Shown here: positions 12,801-23,786 of the stretch, one piece after another
Numbering within the stretch: position 1 is the stretch's first letter
Layout: each line of letters starts with the position of its first letter
DNA from: Adiantum capillus-veneris
Lineage: Eukaryota > Streptophyta > Polypodiopsida > Polypodiales > Pteridaceae
Reading direction: 5' to 3'
Assembly (NCBI GenBank): GCA_014529385.2
Contig: CM043959.1
Location: 52,265,753 to 52,329,752, forward strand
DNA length: 64,000 nucleotides
Program-made: the position numbers and the translations under genes
Notes under the pieces: model-generated
Database searches by the model: none
What the model saw: only the letters and a program-made list of their open reading frames with translations
Told to the model about the DNA's origin: nothing

Positions 12801-14327
12801 TGGCTTTGAGATGTAAATCCCAAAACTTGTCTACTAAATGGATTCGTGGGAGAGAGCTTCAAGCTTCACCATTTGATGAGTACTTTGTCTTTGGCATCAA
12901 TGGACAAAACCTGCTTCATGATGGAAGCTCTTAAAGCTTTCCATGTTTGTGGAGCTTCATCGTTGGCCCATAGGCTAGACCACCATTGCTTGGAGGACTT
13001 TTGAAAGTGCATGGCTACATGGTGTAGCTTAGAGGACTCCATGAAGCCCTCATCTCCAAACGCCACATCAAATTATTGGATAAAGGCCAAGACTTTGTCC
13101 ATAGCACCAAAGGTGCCATTGTGGGTAAGGAAAAAGATGCTCTTTCCTCCCTCTTTGAACTTCTTGAGCTTGAACAACTTCTTCCACGCGGCATAGGATT
13201 TCCTATGGCCTCTTCTTTTTGATGGTTCAAACGTTGCACCATCTCTTTCTTCAGAAGATGAAGAATTTGAGGAAGATGGAGAAGAGGGTGACCTCTTTCT
13301 TGCCTTTTTCTTACCTTGGTTCTCTTTGTCCGGCACCATCACTTTCTTCATAAGAGGAAGAGGATGAAGAAGATGCAGAAGAGGGTCTCCTCTTTCTTGC
13401 CTTTTTCTTCTCTTGCTTTTTGTTATCTCTCTTTGAATTATGGTGGGGAGAAGTGTGTGATGGTCTTCTCCGTTTAGGAGGTGATGGAGAGCGTTTTGCC
13501 AGTCGTCTTCGTGTAGCCATCTCCACGAAGGTGGCAGGATACTCACTTCTTTCTCGTTCCTTTGGTGGGGGCTCTTGAGTTCTCCTTTGGGAAGGATATG
13601 CATCGTCAAGAAGAAAATTTTTGAGCCCTTCGTACGAATTCTCTTCTTCTTCTCAAATCAGAGAGAGGCCTCTTTTGGGAGTCTTGCAAGGAGGCTTCCT
13701 AGGTACTCTCTTGTCATGATGGGGAGTTTGGAGAATCCCATGAGCACGAAGCTACCATTGCACTTCACTTTGGAGTGATGGATTGCCCATGGCTTGTTGA
13801 AGCCTAGAAACAAGGTAGTTACAAGAACAGGGGCATCATTAGTAGCCTGATCATTACAAAAATCAAAGATACCAACATTAATTTCACTCTCTTTACTGTT
13901 GTAATCCATTCTAACAACTTTTAGGTGTAAACTTTTTTAGGTGTACTTTGGCACTTCAAGCCCTAGTTGCTACTCCTATTGACCCTTTTAGAAAAGCACT
14001 CAAGCTACAGTACTTGTGGCTCAAATACCATTAACTGCAAGGAATAGAAGAGAGGGTCTTTCAACACCAAAACAACATCGGCTCTTTTCAAGCTTCTAAT
14101 AGCTCAATAGTGGTTAAGCCGTAGGCAAGCCCCGTAGGACTCCACTATCAAGACCATATCTCTTGACGGTGACACCGCGTTATCTATACGAAGGCAAGCG
14201 CACTGCAAGGCTAAAAAATCCCTACTCTACTAACTCAATTGCAATAAATAATACGGACCATTTATAGCTAGCTTGAGGACCTCCCTTCTTGAGCGAGAAA
14301 AGAGAAACCTTGTGCTCTAATACCAAT
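9896..14327 (-). mobile_element. M1: decayed Ty3/gypsy (chromovirus-like) internal region
   Basis: On the minus strand the order is gag-pol. Recognised parts are a gag front end (about 13909-13660), an Arg/Ser-rich charged gag segment (about 13600-13075), further gag (about 13066-12866), a Cys-rich knuckle region (about 12735-12312), a protease-like region (about 12229-11804), RNase H (about 11789-11262, with VADALSR at its end), an integrase with H2C2 zinc finger and core (about 11255-10274, including YHPQTDGQSE), and a chromodomain-side tail (about 10078-9896, [17 protein letters not shown]). A tRNA-Met-type primer site lies at 14309-14327. The fossil is old, with many breaks, and not every pol part is recognisable. 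It serves as the reference for reading M2. Confidence 0.82.
14309..14327 (-). promoter_or_regulatory. Primer binding site of M1 (tRNA-Met type)
   Basis: The minus strand reads TTGGTATTAGAGCACAAGG, a slightly diverged form of the plant initiator tRNA-Met site TGGTATCAGAGC. The same site, as TTGGTATCACAGCC, occurs at the equivalent place in M2. Confidence 0.75.
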
Positions 14328-15379
14328 GTAACATTTAATGGCCTAGTAACTTGTGTGTAGTGGAAATAACATGAACATAGTGAGCATTTCATTAGAATAG
14401 GTTCCTAATGAGCATAACAAGAGTGCTTGGGTGGAGAGAGCAACAAAAATCATAACACCTAGTTAGATAGGCATGAACAATACTTCAAAAGAGAGCAACA
14501 AAAAGCATAACACCTAGTTATCCTTCTAATAATTGGATTCTATAACTACTTTCCCTTTTTCCTTTTGTCTTCCATACGTCTCTTTGCTACTTCCATTTCT
14601 TTGTTTTAGGAGCCTACTTTGTCTCAGGTTCTTCAGGAATCTCTGCAATGACTACATTGTCTGAAATTCCACCTCCACCCAGCCATTTCTAGGGCTTTTG
14701 GGTGTTTTAACGCAACAATGTGTTCAAAATTTCCAAATTCTAACAACTATAAAATTTAAACCAGTGCAAAATCTTTTTAAATCTTTTCACTTCATTTTGA
14801 GTCCAAAACTCTATCTCTAAGCTCATGATGAGATGCTTAGTTTCAAGAAATTTTAAATACAACGGTATACTAATTTATCTCTCATATTGTTATGCATAGA
14901 AATATTCAATGAGTTACTTTGTGTAAATGTAAGCATTTTAGAAGCGGATTAGATCAATTTTAAGTAGAACATCTCTCCCAGCTTGGGTGATACATTTATT
15001 CAAAGTAAACATTATCAAATGTATCTCTTTTTTATTTTAGCTCAAACTTGTGATCTTCATATGTGTTTTTTAAATACAACCATGTAACACTATCAAGGTG
15101 GTGTTGTTTATTGGTGTGTGTAATATCCTCTTGTTTGTAGAAATAAAGAATGGATAGCTTCTAAAAGTAAATCATCTTCCACCTTTTGTGTGGGCACATC
15201 ATAAGGTTGTGGTCAATATCAATTTTGTGATGGAACTACCTGAAAATAAGTTTGGTCAATAGAAGTATTGTGATGAAACTACCTAAAAATATTTTCTCTT
15301 TAAGAGAAAGATTGACTTTGACCGCAAAGTCTATTTATTTTAATTAATCTTTTGCTAAAAATATGACTTTTGGTCAGTT
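14328..15379 (-). repeat. Probable LTR remnant of M1 and flanking AT-rich DNA
   Basis: By analogy with M2, the LTR should start at 14328 (TGTAACATTT on the plus strand), directly beside the primer site. I could not find its other end or the partner copy. An imperfect repeat around AGAGAGCAACAAAAA...CATAACACCTAGTTA occurs at about 14436-14470 and 14488-14520. The rest is AT-rich with no coding signal. Confidence 0.4.
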
Positions 15380-16510
15380 ATAATTTCCTAAACTCACTAA
15401 TTAACTATGGTATAATTATCACAAGTAGATAAGGATATTTTTTACCTTTGGTAATTATCTTTTAATTTTCCAACTTAATTATCTAATTTCCATCTTTATT
15501 TTTCAATTAAAATTAGTATAATTTGACTTAGATAAATATCTATACTAACTTTCTAACCTTGACAAAATTATCACAACACCTTTATCATGTAATCTAACTT
15601 TGTTAAATAGAATGTAATCATATAGCAGGATTTACTAATTTCCCCCTTTAAATTTCAGCTAGAATTAGTATAATTTGACTTAGATAAATATATATACTAA
15701 GTTTCTAACCTTCACATAATTATCATGGCTCCTTTATGATGTAATATAGCTCTGAAAAATAGCATGTAATCATCTAACATGATTTACTAATTTCCCCTTT
15801 AATTTTTAGCTAAAATTAATTTGACTTAGATAAATATCTATACTAATTTTCTAAAATTGATGTAATTTTTACGCCCTCTTTATCATGTAATTTAACTGTA
15901 ATAAATAGCATGTAATCATTTAGCATGATTTACTAATTTCCTCCTTTACTTTTTATCTAAAATAGTATAATTTGACTCAATTAAATATCTATACTTATTT
16001 TCTAGACTTGAAATAATTATCACGACCTTTTTATAATGTATTCTAACTCAAATAAATAGTATGTAATCATATAACATGAATTACTAATTTTTCCCTTTAA
16101 TTTTCTCTTAAAACGAGTGTTTTACTACTAAAATAATTAGCTATACTAATTATTTGTGGTTAAGCTAATTATCAGAGGTTTCTTAAGATGTGTTTTAACT
16201 TTGAAAATTATCTCAAATCTTTTTAGTTCAATTTTCTAATTTCCCCCTTTACTTTTCCCTTAAAAACAATGTTTTTCTACTAAGATAATTAGCTAAACTA
16301 ATTAGCTGTGGTTAAGATAATTATCATGGGTTTTGTAATATTTATTTTGCTTTTGATAATTATCTCAAATATTTTTAGTTTAATTTACTATTTTCTCCCT
16401 TTAATTTTCCCTTTAAAACAGTGCTTTTCTACTAAGATAATTAGCTAAACTACTTATCTATAGTTAAGATAATTATCACGGGTTTTCTAAGGTGTATTTT
16501 ACCTTAGAAC
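15380..16510. repeat. Degenerate tandem repeat, period about 151 bp, at least 7 copies
   Basis: A phrase like GATAAATATCTATACTAA followed by TTCTAACC recurs at about 15531, 15683, 15829, 15980, 16132, 16284 and 16436, with steps of 146-152 bp. Each unit also carries a TTACTAATTTCCCCCTTTAA segment and an AATTATCAC segment. The last three units share a variant (GATAATTAGCTAAACTA), so the array has two subtypes. It is very AT-rich and non-coding, and looks like a short satellite or a minisatellite expansion. Confidence 0.85.
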
Positions 16511-16532
16511 ACTCTAGAAGGCTAACTAAACC
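16508..16532 (+). repeat. 25-bp direct repeat, left copy
   Basis: A 25-base string that includes CTCTAGAAGGCTAACTAAAC is repeated exactly at 17745-17769. The pair brackets about 1.2 kb holding a Ty3 integrase fragment. Confidence 0.8.
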
Positions 16533-16889
16533 TATAATAAATATGACCCCTTGCTTCACAATCTAGATTGTAGGCACTCACAGGCTGGAAATGGCAGTAA
16601 CTTGCATCCCAAGGCATCCCTACAGCTCCACAAGCACCCCCTTCTGCTAATTCCAACATGGACAAGTTCATTAGTGCCCCACACAGCCCCCCCAGATACA
16701 CAAAATCGATTTTTTGCTATTTTTTTTACTTATAATGGATTAATTTTGGAAATATCTGCAAATATCTGTAAGTATCTAGGAACTTTAGGATAAAAGTCTT
16801 TTGCAGTAATGATTACTAAAACCTTACAATTTTATTTAATTTACTCAATTCACAGTGTAAACTTCCAGGGGCCATAATGTACAAATCTC

Positions 16890-17610
16890 ATGTTCCACCT
16901 TATGCGTGACATAGATGGATTCAAGATACACTCAAGGGAGTCGAGATGGATTCAACATAGATGGATTCAAGATACACTCAAGGGAGTCGAGATGTACTTT
17001 TATTGGCCAACAATGAAGGCAGACATACCGGACTATGTTTCCAAATGCATTGTATATCAAAAGGAAAAGTATGATAGAGGGAAGCAGCTTGGAATTCTTC
17101 AGCTTTTGCCTGTACTTAATTTCCCATGCGAAAGTATATCCATGGATTTCATCTTTGGATTACCCAACTCCATAAATGAGAATACATGAATATGGATAAT
17201 AATAGATTGGTTTAGCAAGCAAGCACATTTCATAAGTCTAGTAAAAAAGACTATTAAAGCACACCATACAGCAACCCTCTTTATCTCATAGGTCTCTAAG
17301 TACCATGGCTTACCAACATCTGTAGTCTTCGACAAAGATCCAAGAATGACAAGAAATTATTTTAAGGGTCTCTTTGAGAATTTGGGTACTAAGCTGAATT
17401 TCTCCTCGGCCTATCATCCACAAACAGATGGCCAAAGTGAGGTAGAAAATTCAACCATCATAGATCTACTTAAAGCCTATGTAGTGAAAGTAGATCAAAG
17501 AGATCAATGAAAAAGGTATTTAACCTTAGTAGAGTATGCGTACAATAACATTATCTATACTTCTACAGGAAAGGCACCCTTTGATGTAATTAAAGGAAGA
17601 CTGTTGCGGG
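16890..17610 (+). mobile_element. Ty3/gypsy integrase fragment (M family)
   Basis: Plus-strand integrase sequence matching the M1 integrase almost phrase for phrase: GVEMYFYWPTMKADI, SISMDFIFGLPNS, YHPQTDGQSEVENSTIIDLL and EYAYNNIIYTSTGKAPFDVI. It lies in the opposite orientation to M1. A short segment (about 16917-16990) is locally repeated, reading GFKIHSRESRW and then again into DTLKGVEMYF. It is an isolated fossil without LTRs, carrying several breaks. Confidence 0.8.
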
Positions 17611-18110
17611 AGCTAATCACACCACCTCTAAAGTGCATGCAGCACAATCTAGATCAACATAATGTCAATCAAGGACACAGATGACATGATAGGCATACGG
17701 AGGCAATCTCTTTAGCTTGTCAGGCTGAGACGATCCATGCATACAACACTCTAGAAGGCTAACTAAACCACAATCTAAAATCTCACTGCTCTCAGCTACA
17801 CCACTCAACCCAGATACACACAAACGAAAGGAAATTCACTAAACCATACCAGAATTGTACGAAACTTAAGGAACACCATCCCCTCACTAGGATACACCTG
17901 TCCCAAAGCCTCTACACTCAAAAATATCACTCTAGACCCATCTACAAAAAGCGTGTATGAAGACAGAGCCAATTTTTGAAAGTGCTTGAAACTGAAATCT
18001 ATGAGTACCTATGTGTAGCTTCTTTCGCTACAATTCTAACAATTACTTGCAAGTAGAAAACAGACATCGTTTGATATACTTACAATTGCAAATAGCTCAT
18101 AGATGCACAA
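17611..18110. other. Unassigned stretch before the LINE
   Basis: Nothing coding is recognised. It includes the right copy of the 25-bp repeat (17745-17769) and otherwise plain non-coding sequence leading into the LINE. Confidence 0.4.
17745..17769 (+). repeat. 25-bp direct repeat, right copy
   Basis: Exact match to 16508-16532. Confidence 0.8.
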
Positions 18111-18248
18111 GTGCGTTCGCTCCGTTCCGCGAGGAATGCTTGGCGTTGTTGCGTAGCTCTCACTGAGCCTAGCACAATGGTGTTGTCGGTTCTCCAATGC
18201 AATGAGCGAGCAGGGAGTAGCATGAGGATGAATCTCTATCTCTCTCTC

Positions 18249-18536
18249 TTTTGCCTACATAGCGGGCTGATCGTGAATGGATCCAAAACCAAGGTTATGC
18301 TTGTAAAGACCCTCAATGATGAAAATCCATGCATTGTATATAACAATGAGAAACTTGAAGTGGTAGATCACTTCAAGTACCTTGGCCTTGAGGTTCCATC
18401 CAATCATAAATGGAAGGATTGTGCAATGCGTCGCTTGGAAGCCGGAAAGAGGGCCTATTATGCATTTGAGAACATGTGCAATGCAGGAGAGATCAAGTGT
18501 TGGGCTCTCAAAAAGTACCTCTTTGACACATTGGTG
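18249..18536 (+). repeat. 288-bp direct duplication in the LINE, copy 1
   Basis: Repeats at 18557-18844 with a 20-bp spacer (18537-18556). The copies give the same protein from NGSKTKVM to FDTLV and appear identical or nearly so, so the duplication is recent. Copy 1 leaves the LINE frame at its end and runs into a short unrelated tail. Confidence 0.9.
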
Positions 18537-18556
18537 AATGGATCTCCAATGCACGC

Positions 18557-18844
18557 TTTTGCCTACATAGCGGGCTGATCGTGAATGGATCCAAAACCAA
18601 GGTTATGCTTGTAAAGACCCTCAATGATGAAAATCCATGCATTGTATATAACAATGAGAAACTTGAAGTGGTAGATCACTTCAAGTACCTTGGCCTTGAG
18701 GTTCCATCCAATCATAAATGGAAGGATTGTGCAATGCGTCGCTTGGAAGCCGGAAAGAGGGCCTATTATGCATTTGAGAACATGTGCAATGCAGGAGAGA
18801 TCAAGTGTTGGGCTCTCAAAAAGTACCTCTTTGACACATTGGTG
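18557..18844 (+). repeat. 288-bp direct duplication in the LINE, copy 2
   Basis: This copy continues in frame into the rest of the LINE protein (TPVLLYGVEVWG), so it holds the original context. Confidence 0.9.
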
Positions 18845-19761
18845 ACACCAGTGCTTCTTTATGGAGTGGAGGTGTGGGGTGGAAGCATCGGGAAGTCTAC
18901 TTGGAAAGAGTTTGAGAATGTCCAAAAGCGTTTTCTCACCAACTTTCTCCAAGTCAAGACACAAACACCCTACATGCTCTTACTTCTTGAGTCTGGATTG
19001 CTTCCCATTGAGGTCTTGGGCATGCAAAGGGTTGTGGAGTACATGCGTAAGACACAACGTAGCCCTTTGCATCGACTTCCTAGAATCGCATATGAAGCAA
19101 GTCAAATGGTTCAAAAGACATGCAAGAGCAAAATACTAAGTTCGGGGTGGATGCTTGATATCAAGAAATGGTTTGGAAGATGGGATGCATGTCACTTGGT
19201 CAAGGATGCGTCGATCGACTCCCAAGTTAATGAGGCCTTCTTACAACGCCAATGTATCACGGCTTGGGAGAAATCCGGAGGTTCTCGCTTCAGCCATTAC
19301 ACCACACACGTTGCCCCAAACTACAAATCTCTCTTCTTCTCGGAACGAGGTAACCGAACCCATTCCTACATCCTTGAGCCCATCCCGTTGAGTGCGATCC
19401 GCACCATTGCCTCCATTCGGCTTAGCTCCCATTCTCTACGCTGCGAGACAGGACGTTGGGGCACTGGCGAGGAGTGTCATCGACTTTGCACCTTATGCCC
19501 TCGTCAAGTGCGAGAGAGTGAGTACCACACACTACTTGAGTGCTCAGCTTTTGACCACATTAGGTCCTCTTTTCCCCATATATTCAGCCATGATCTCTCC
19601 CTACATACCTTCCTCTCCCAACCACGATGTGGACTCTCTATTGCGACGCTCATTTCAGCCATTTTTGAGCATCGAGAGTCACTTATGAACTCCACTCACA
19701 CCACGTGACATGTTCATTTGGTCCCATAGGTCATATTTGACCTCCCAGGACGATAATAGAA

Positions 19762-19764
<3 letters not shown>

Positions 19765-19813
<49 letters not shown>
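19765..19813. repeat. CT microsatellite
   Basis: About 24 uninterrupted CT units about 60 bp after the LINE stop codon, followed by TCCTCTCTCACACACAG. Confidence 0.95.
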
Positions 19814-19816
<3 letters not shown>

Positions 19817-20159
19817 TCTCTCACACACAGTCAAGGCAGTAGTTTAAAGTTTGATTATGATAAAATTTCTCTTTACAAAATGACCTAGGTACCTTATATA
19901 CTAAGGCTACCATAGGTTAAACCTAAAATAGAGTTCAGTGGCTTTGTATGTACAATCTGGAAGTGCCATTGCACCCCGGCTTTTGCAACTAGACTAACTA
20001 CTCATTACAAATGATGTCTTTAACCATTATTTGCAGCATTTCATAACTCTCAAAAGATAAGACTTTGGTGCAAACATTGAGTTATGTCGTGATGTTAACC
20101 CAACGCTCAACAAAGACCCAAGCTCTAATTGATGGTCAAGACACTTGGGAACATATTTA

Positions 20160-20345
20160 ATGCTAATGAGTATAGTAGAGATCTTAAAGAATCTTTTAGA
20201 AAGATCAAAGAAGCTATATCCATCACACAATAGATGCAAAGGGGTGTTGTTGATAAGCATAGACAAGCCTTGACCTTCAAAGAAAATGATCGAGTATTGC
20301 TCAAGTTTCCAAAATCATGCCTAAGTCATGCTACATGCAAGGGAA
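20160..20345 (+). mobile_element. Small Ty3/gypsy integrase C-terminal fragment (M family)
   Basis: The plus strand reads NEYSRDLKESFRKIKEAISIT, matching the M1 integrase stretch DEYSRDLQESFQKIKDAISIS, then continues as a C-terminal domain (ALTFKENDRVLLKF). It lies head to head with the left end of M2. Confidence 0.65.
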
Positions 20346-21003
20346 CATAAGGACACCCAATGGGTAAAATGTCCACAAGCATCACACTGGACCTCAGAAG
20401 GCTTGGAAAAGTCTAGTAATATTAGTACGGGTTGAGAGGTAAGCTTTGCCTTTAAATTTTCAAAAGTTTCATTCTCTTTTGTAGGCCATATAAGTTCAGC
20501 ATTATTTTTAGTACAATGGGCTTGCTATGAATGAGAATTTTTTAATGAAGCGTCATGAATTCCTAGCTTGGTATCTAGATCCAAAGAAATGAAATTCTGG
20601 GTAGAACCAGGGTCAAACAATATGGAAGTCATGCTCTGTTAATTTTCCCCAAGCATAAGAGAGTGGTGCTCCTTTGCAATGGACTTCCTTTTTTAGAGCT
20701 TCCACCATGGCGGCCTTAGGAGGGTCATTACGTTCACTTCTCTTGGTACATGCACAAAAACATGACCTTGCTCTCCACACTTGAGACACTTGTTTTCTTT
20801 ACGATAACATTCAACCTCTTCAAGAGAAATTTTATTTTAACCTTTGTAGCCCTTTCCTTTTGCCTTTCCTTTGTTGTTGTTGTTGTAAGCCTTGGGAGAA
20901 TTCTATGCCAACATTGTTCTTCCCTTTTGGCTCTTGTGATTCTTTGGCTTCCGTTGGCTTTGAGCCCTTCTTGTTCCCTTGTTGAAAACAAATCCTCAAA
21001 GCA

Positions 21004-21008
21004 ACCAT
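21004..21008. repeat. Target-site duplication of element G, left
   Basis: ACCAT before the TGTAAG start of G; the partner at 29930-29934 is ACCGT, one mismatch. The unbroken M1 target reads ACCATAGTATG. Confidence 0.8.
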
Positions 21009-21139
21009 TGTAAGTCCAAGGGCCTAAACAACTTACAATGTGGACTAGGGATCCGATTAGACTAGAGCTATGAGCTACACAATCTATATATAGGGTGGTA
21101 GAGAGGTGGATCTCCTAAGCTAGTCCCTTGGGTTCTTCA
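21009..21139 (+). repeat. Element G 5' LTR
   Basis: About 131 bp. It shares with the 3' LTR the run GATCCGATTAGACTAG, then CTATATATAGGGTGGTAG and CTCCTAAGCTAGTCCC. The first part is shorter than in the 3' copy. CTATATATAGGG could be the TATA region. Confidence 0.75.
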
Positions 21140-21357
21140 AGTCGTATCATGAGAATATGATAGCTTTTGGGGGAAAGGGCGTGGTCATTCTATCACTTTT
21201 TTTCATGTTCATGAGATTAGGGAAGAACACGACGAGGACAAACGCATGCATGGCCTCTTAGGTGAGGAGGGAACCAAATCTCAACCTCCATCAAATTGAG
21301 CATGAGATGACTTGTTGGGAGTGTACTTGCATTGGAAAGAAAACCAGTAAGCAGGCG

Positions 21358-21377
21358 CATGGCTGGAGGAGCAAAGA

Positions 21378-21459
<82 letters not shown>

Positions 21460-21690
21460 CAACCTTCAGTGACCCTGTAGCATGTTTCCATCACCATAGT
21501 TGGGGTTGCAAGAAGTGCCCATTGCAAATTGGGCCGACCACCATTAGGGATTTTGGAGGCCATTAACTCTAGGGAGGGTGCCCATGGCAGCCCCCCCCAT
21601 CATCATCTTCTTCCAGTTGCATTCTTTAAGAGAAGCAGGGCACAAGAGGTGAAAGCAACCAAGGCCACGCATGGTTGGAGGAGCAAAGAA

Positions 21691-21783
<93 letters not shown>

Positions 21784-21978
21784 CAACCTTCAGTGACCCT
21801 GTAACACATTTCCATCACCATAGTTGGGGTTGCAAGGAGTGCCCATTGCACATTGGGCCGACCACCCTTAGGGCTTTTGGAGGCCATTAACTCTAGGGAG
21901 GGTGGCCCTCCCCCCCCCATCATCATCTTCTTCCAGAGAAGCAGGGCACAAGAGGTGAAAGCAACCAAGGCCACACAT
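21358..21978. repeat. Tandem duplication of about 311 bp containing CT microsatellites
   Basis: A unit begins GGAGGAGCAAAGAATTT, runs through a long CT repeat (21381-21456; 21692-21780), then AAACAACCTTCAGTGACCCT and CATCATCATCTTCTTCCAG. The second unit starts about 311 bp after the first. The units differ slightly and the CT tracts differ in length and purity. It lies between the 5' LTR and gag of G. The long Arg/Glu and Ser/Leu frames over it are readings of the microsatellite. Confidence 0.85.
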
Positions 21979-22429
21979 CAAGGGCAAACAATATTTCAGA
22001 GAATTCTCAAAAATTACAACAACTTTCAGTCAATTGCAACACGCGTCAAGAAGCATAAATTATCAATTTTCAACATAATCAACAAACTGGAAGGATTTAT
22101 GTTGATGTGTTTAATAGGCCAATAATACGTGTGGACTGCAAGCACTAAAGAGGTGCAATTTTTGTCTAGGTGAGTAGATTGAACAAGCCACAATATTCTC
22201 CGACAAGGGTAGCAAGTGGGTATATTATCAAGGAGCTTTGATGAAGGCTACGGCCTTTGCTATAGCATCAAGGAGCTTTGAAGAAGGCTACGGATTTCTT
22301 TCCGACCTTGATACCATCGACTGGTGGTTTCTACTTGGCACGGACAAGTGAGGTGGTTTCAAATTTCTCTCATCCAATCACATTGGAGATAATGTATCTT
22401 CTATTTTCTTGTTAGCATAGCACACATTG

Positions 22430-23700
22430 CCATGGATTTGGACATTAACACAAATCATGCATTTGATTTTGAGCACTCTATGCCAAATCCACTTGATGTT
22501 TCCCACGGTCGGATACACTCATGTAGGGTACCCGCACGACACAAGGACTGGATGATAACTATGAGATGCTTGATATACAAGAGTTTCATGCACTGCAAAC
22601 ACCACGTATGTCTAAGATAGAGAATAATTTTGCATGTTTGAATGACTAGCACACATATGCAGGATCAAGGCTCCAATCAGGGACATGGTCCCAATTCATA
22701 TTCTATGCACTCTCTCACCCAAAAAAAGGTGGACAATTTGTTGAAAAATACCAAAGCACCAATTTTTGAGGGAGAGAAAAGAGAATGAAATAAAGATGCG
22801 ACGAATATATTCCTTAGTGGGATTCACGATCTGCTATGCACTTTGGATGCAGTCAAGGAACTACAAACAAGTTTCACATTAGAAGGCAAGGCCTACAAAT
22901 GGTGGATGTCTCTCAAGGAGAAGGGAATCATACCAAATACTTGGGTAGCCTTTTAGGATGTATTTAGAAAGTAATTTTCACCACAAATGAAGCCGACAAA
23001 AATTAGTCTACTTGGGATAAGTGTTCTATGCGATAGCATAAAAAAATGTTGGAATATATCTTGCACTATCATGATGTCGTTCTCAAGATGGAAGGGTTAG
23101 ATACCTTTTATAGCAGGTGCGTGGGTTTATCCACGGTCTAACACTAGAGCTAAAGAATCATGTCAAAACTCAAGATCCCACGGTGCTTGAGGAGGCTATA
23201 ATGCAAAATCATATTCACGATGATCCCAATGAGAGACCACAGCATAATAATCAAGTGCCTATCACTACACATGCAAATACATGCACGTAGCATGGGTACA
23301 ATACATGTACAATAGTAGCTACATTGAAGGCCTCTGAGAAACCCAAGGGGTCTAGTTTGAGAAGGCTAAAAAAGAACCTTTGTTTTACATATTTAGAGAG
23401 TGGGCATGGAAAAAAGGGTTGTCCCAAGGAGAAATGTGATGTCCAAGGAAAAGAGAGAGTAGTACACATTGTGGAGGTAACACACAATGTGGAGGTAACA
23501 CACATCAAGGTGGTGCATGAATGCTGTGTCACGGCTTCCATGTGGCAGCTGACCTTTGGTACACATGAGTTGGTGCGTATGCATGGGTCCATCCAAGGGC
23601 ACAAGGTGCAAACCTTGGTGGACGATGGTGCTCCACACAATCGCATTAACTATAAGGCAGTGAAACAACTCAAGTTGCCTCGAACTCCGAGTTCCCACGA
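22430..23700 (+). mobile_element. Element G gag-protease region
   Basis: Plus-strand gag traces (LLKNTKAPIFEG, EGKAYKWWMSLKEKGI) lead to a zinc knuckle CFTYLESGHGKKGC (about 23379-23420) and a protease-like segment GHKVQTLVDDGAPHNRINY (about 23598-23655), where the active-site triplet region resembles LVD-x-GA. Order and wording fit a plant Ty3 element. Copia C begins about where this ends. Confidence 0.65.
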
Positions 23701-23702
23701 TG

Positions 23703-23770
23703 TTGTGTGCCTTGAGCTTCATTCATCTTCTCCAAGCTGTGTGTGTTTTCCTACAATCCTAATTCCAACA
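23703..23770 (+). repeat. Copia C 5' LTR end
   Basis: Matches the last about 70 bp of the 3' LTR (TTGAGCTTC, CTTCATC/ATTCATC, CAAGCTGTGTGT, AATTCCAACA). Followed by a primer site. Confidence 0.75.
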
Positions 23771-23786
23771 ATTAGTATCACAGCAG
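23771..23786 (+). promoter_or_regulatory. Copia C primer binding site
   Basis: ATTAGTATCACAGCAG follows the LTR end and resembles TGGTATCAGAGC, complementary to initiator tRNA-Met. Confidence 0.7.

Larger units (their letters stand above)
18111..19708 (+). pseudogene. 5'-truncated LINE (non-LTR retrotransposon), reverse transcriptase C-terminal part
   Basis: The frame 18581-19708 (375 aa) gives the region after the reverse transcriptase catalytic core: NGSKTKVM, DHFKYLGLEV (the usual F-x-YLG of the LINE thumb region), then ALKKYLFDTLVTPVLLYGVEVWG. Near its end is a zinc knuckle CTLC-x9-H-x4-C (LCTLCPRQVRESEYHTLLEC, about 19483-19548), typical of the C-terminus of plant and animal LINEs. The endonuclease and the catalytic FADD-type motif are absent, so the copy is truncated at its 5' side, as is common for LINEs. 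The frame 18111-18578 holds a duplicated start of the same region. A CT repeat follows the stop at some distance. From memory this protein resembles fern and other seed-free plant LINE proteins. Confidence 0.8.

Noticed and set aside
12048-12934. Hydrophobic plus-strand frames that look membrane-like
   Set aside because: Antisense of the lysine-rich minus-strand gag of M1; the hydrophobicity comes from reading K/E codons backwards.
21217-21974. Long Arg/Glu and Ser/Leu repeat frames on both strands
   Set aside because: They are readings of CT/GA microsatellites in several frames, with no protein features outside the repeat.
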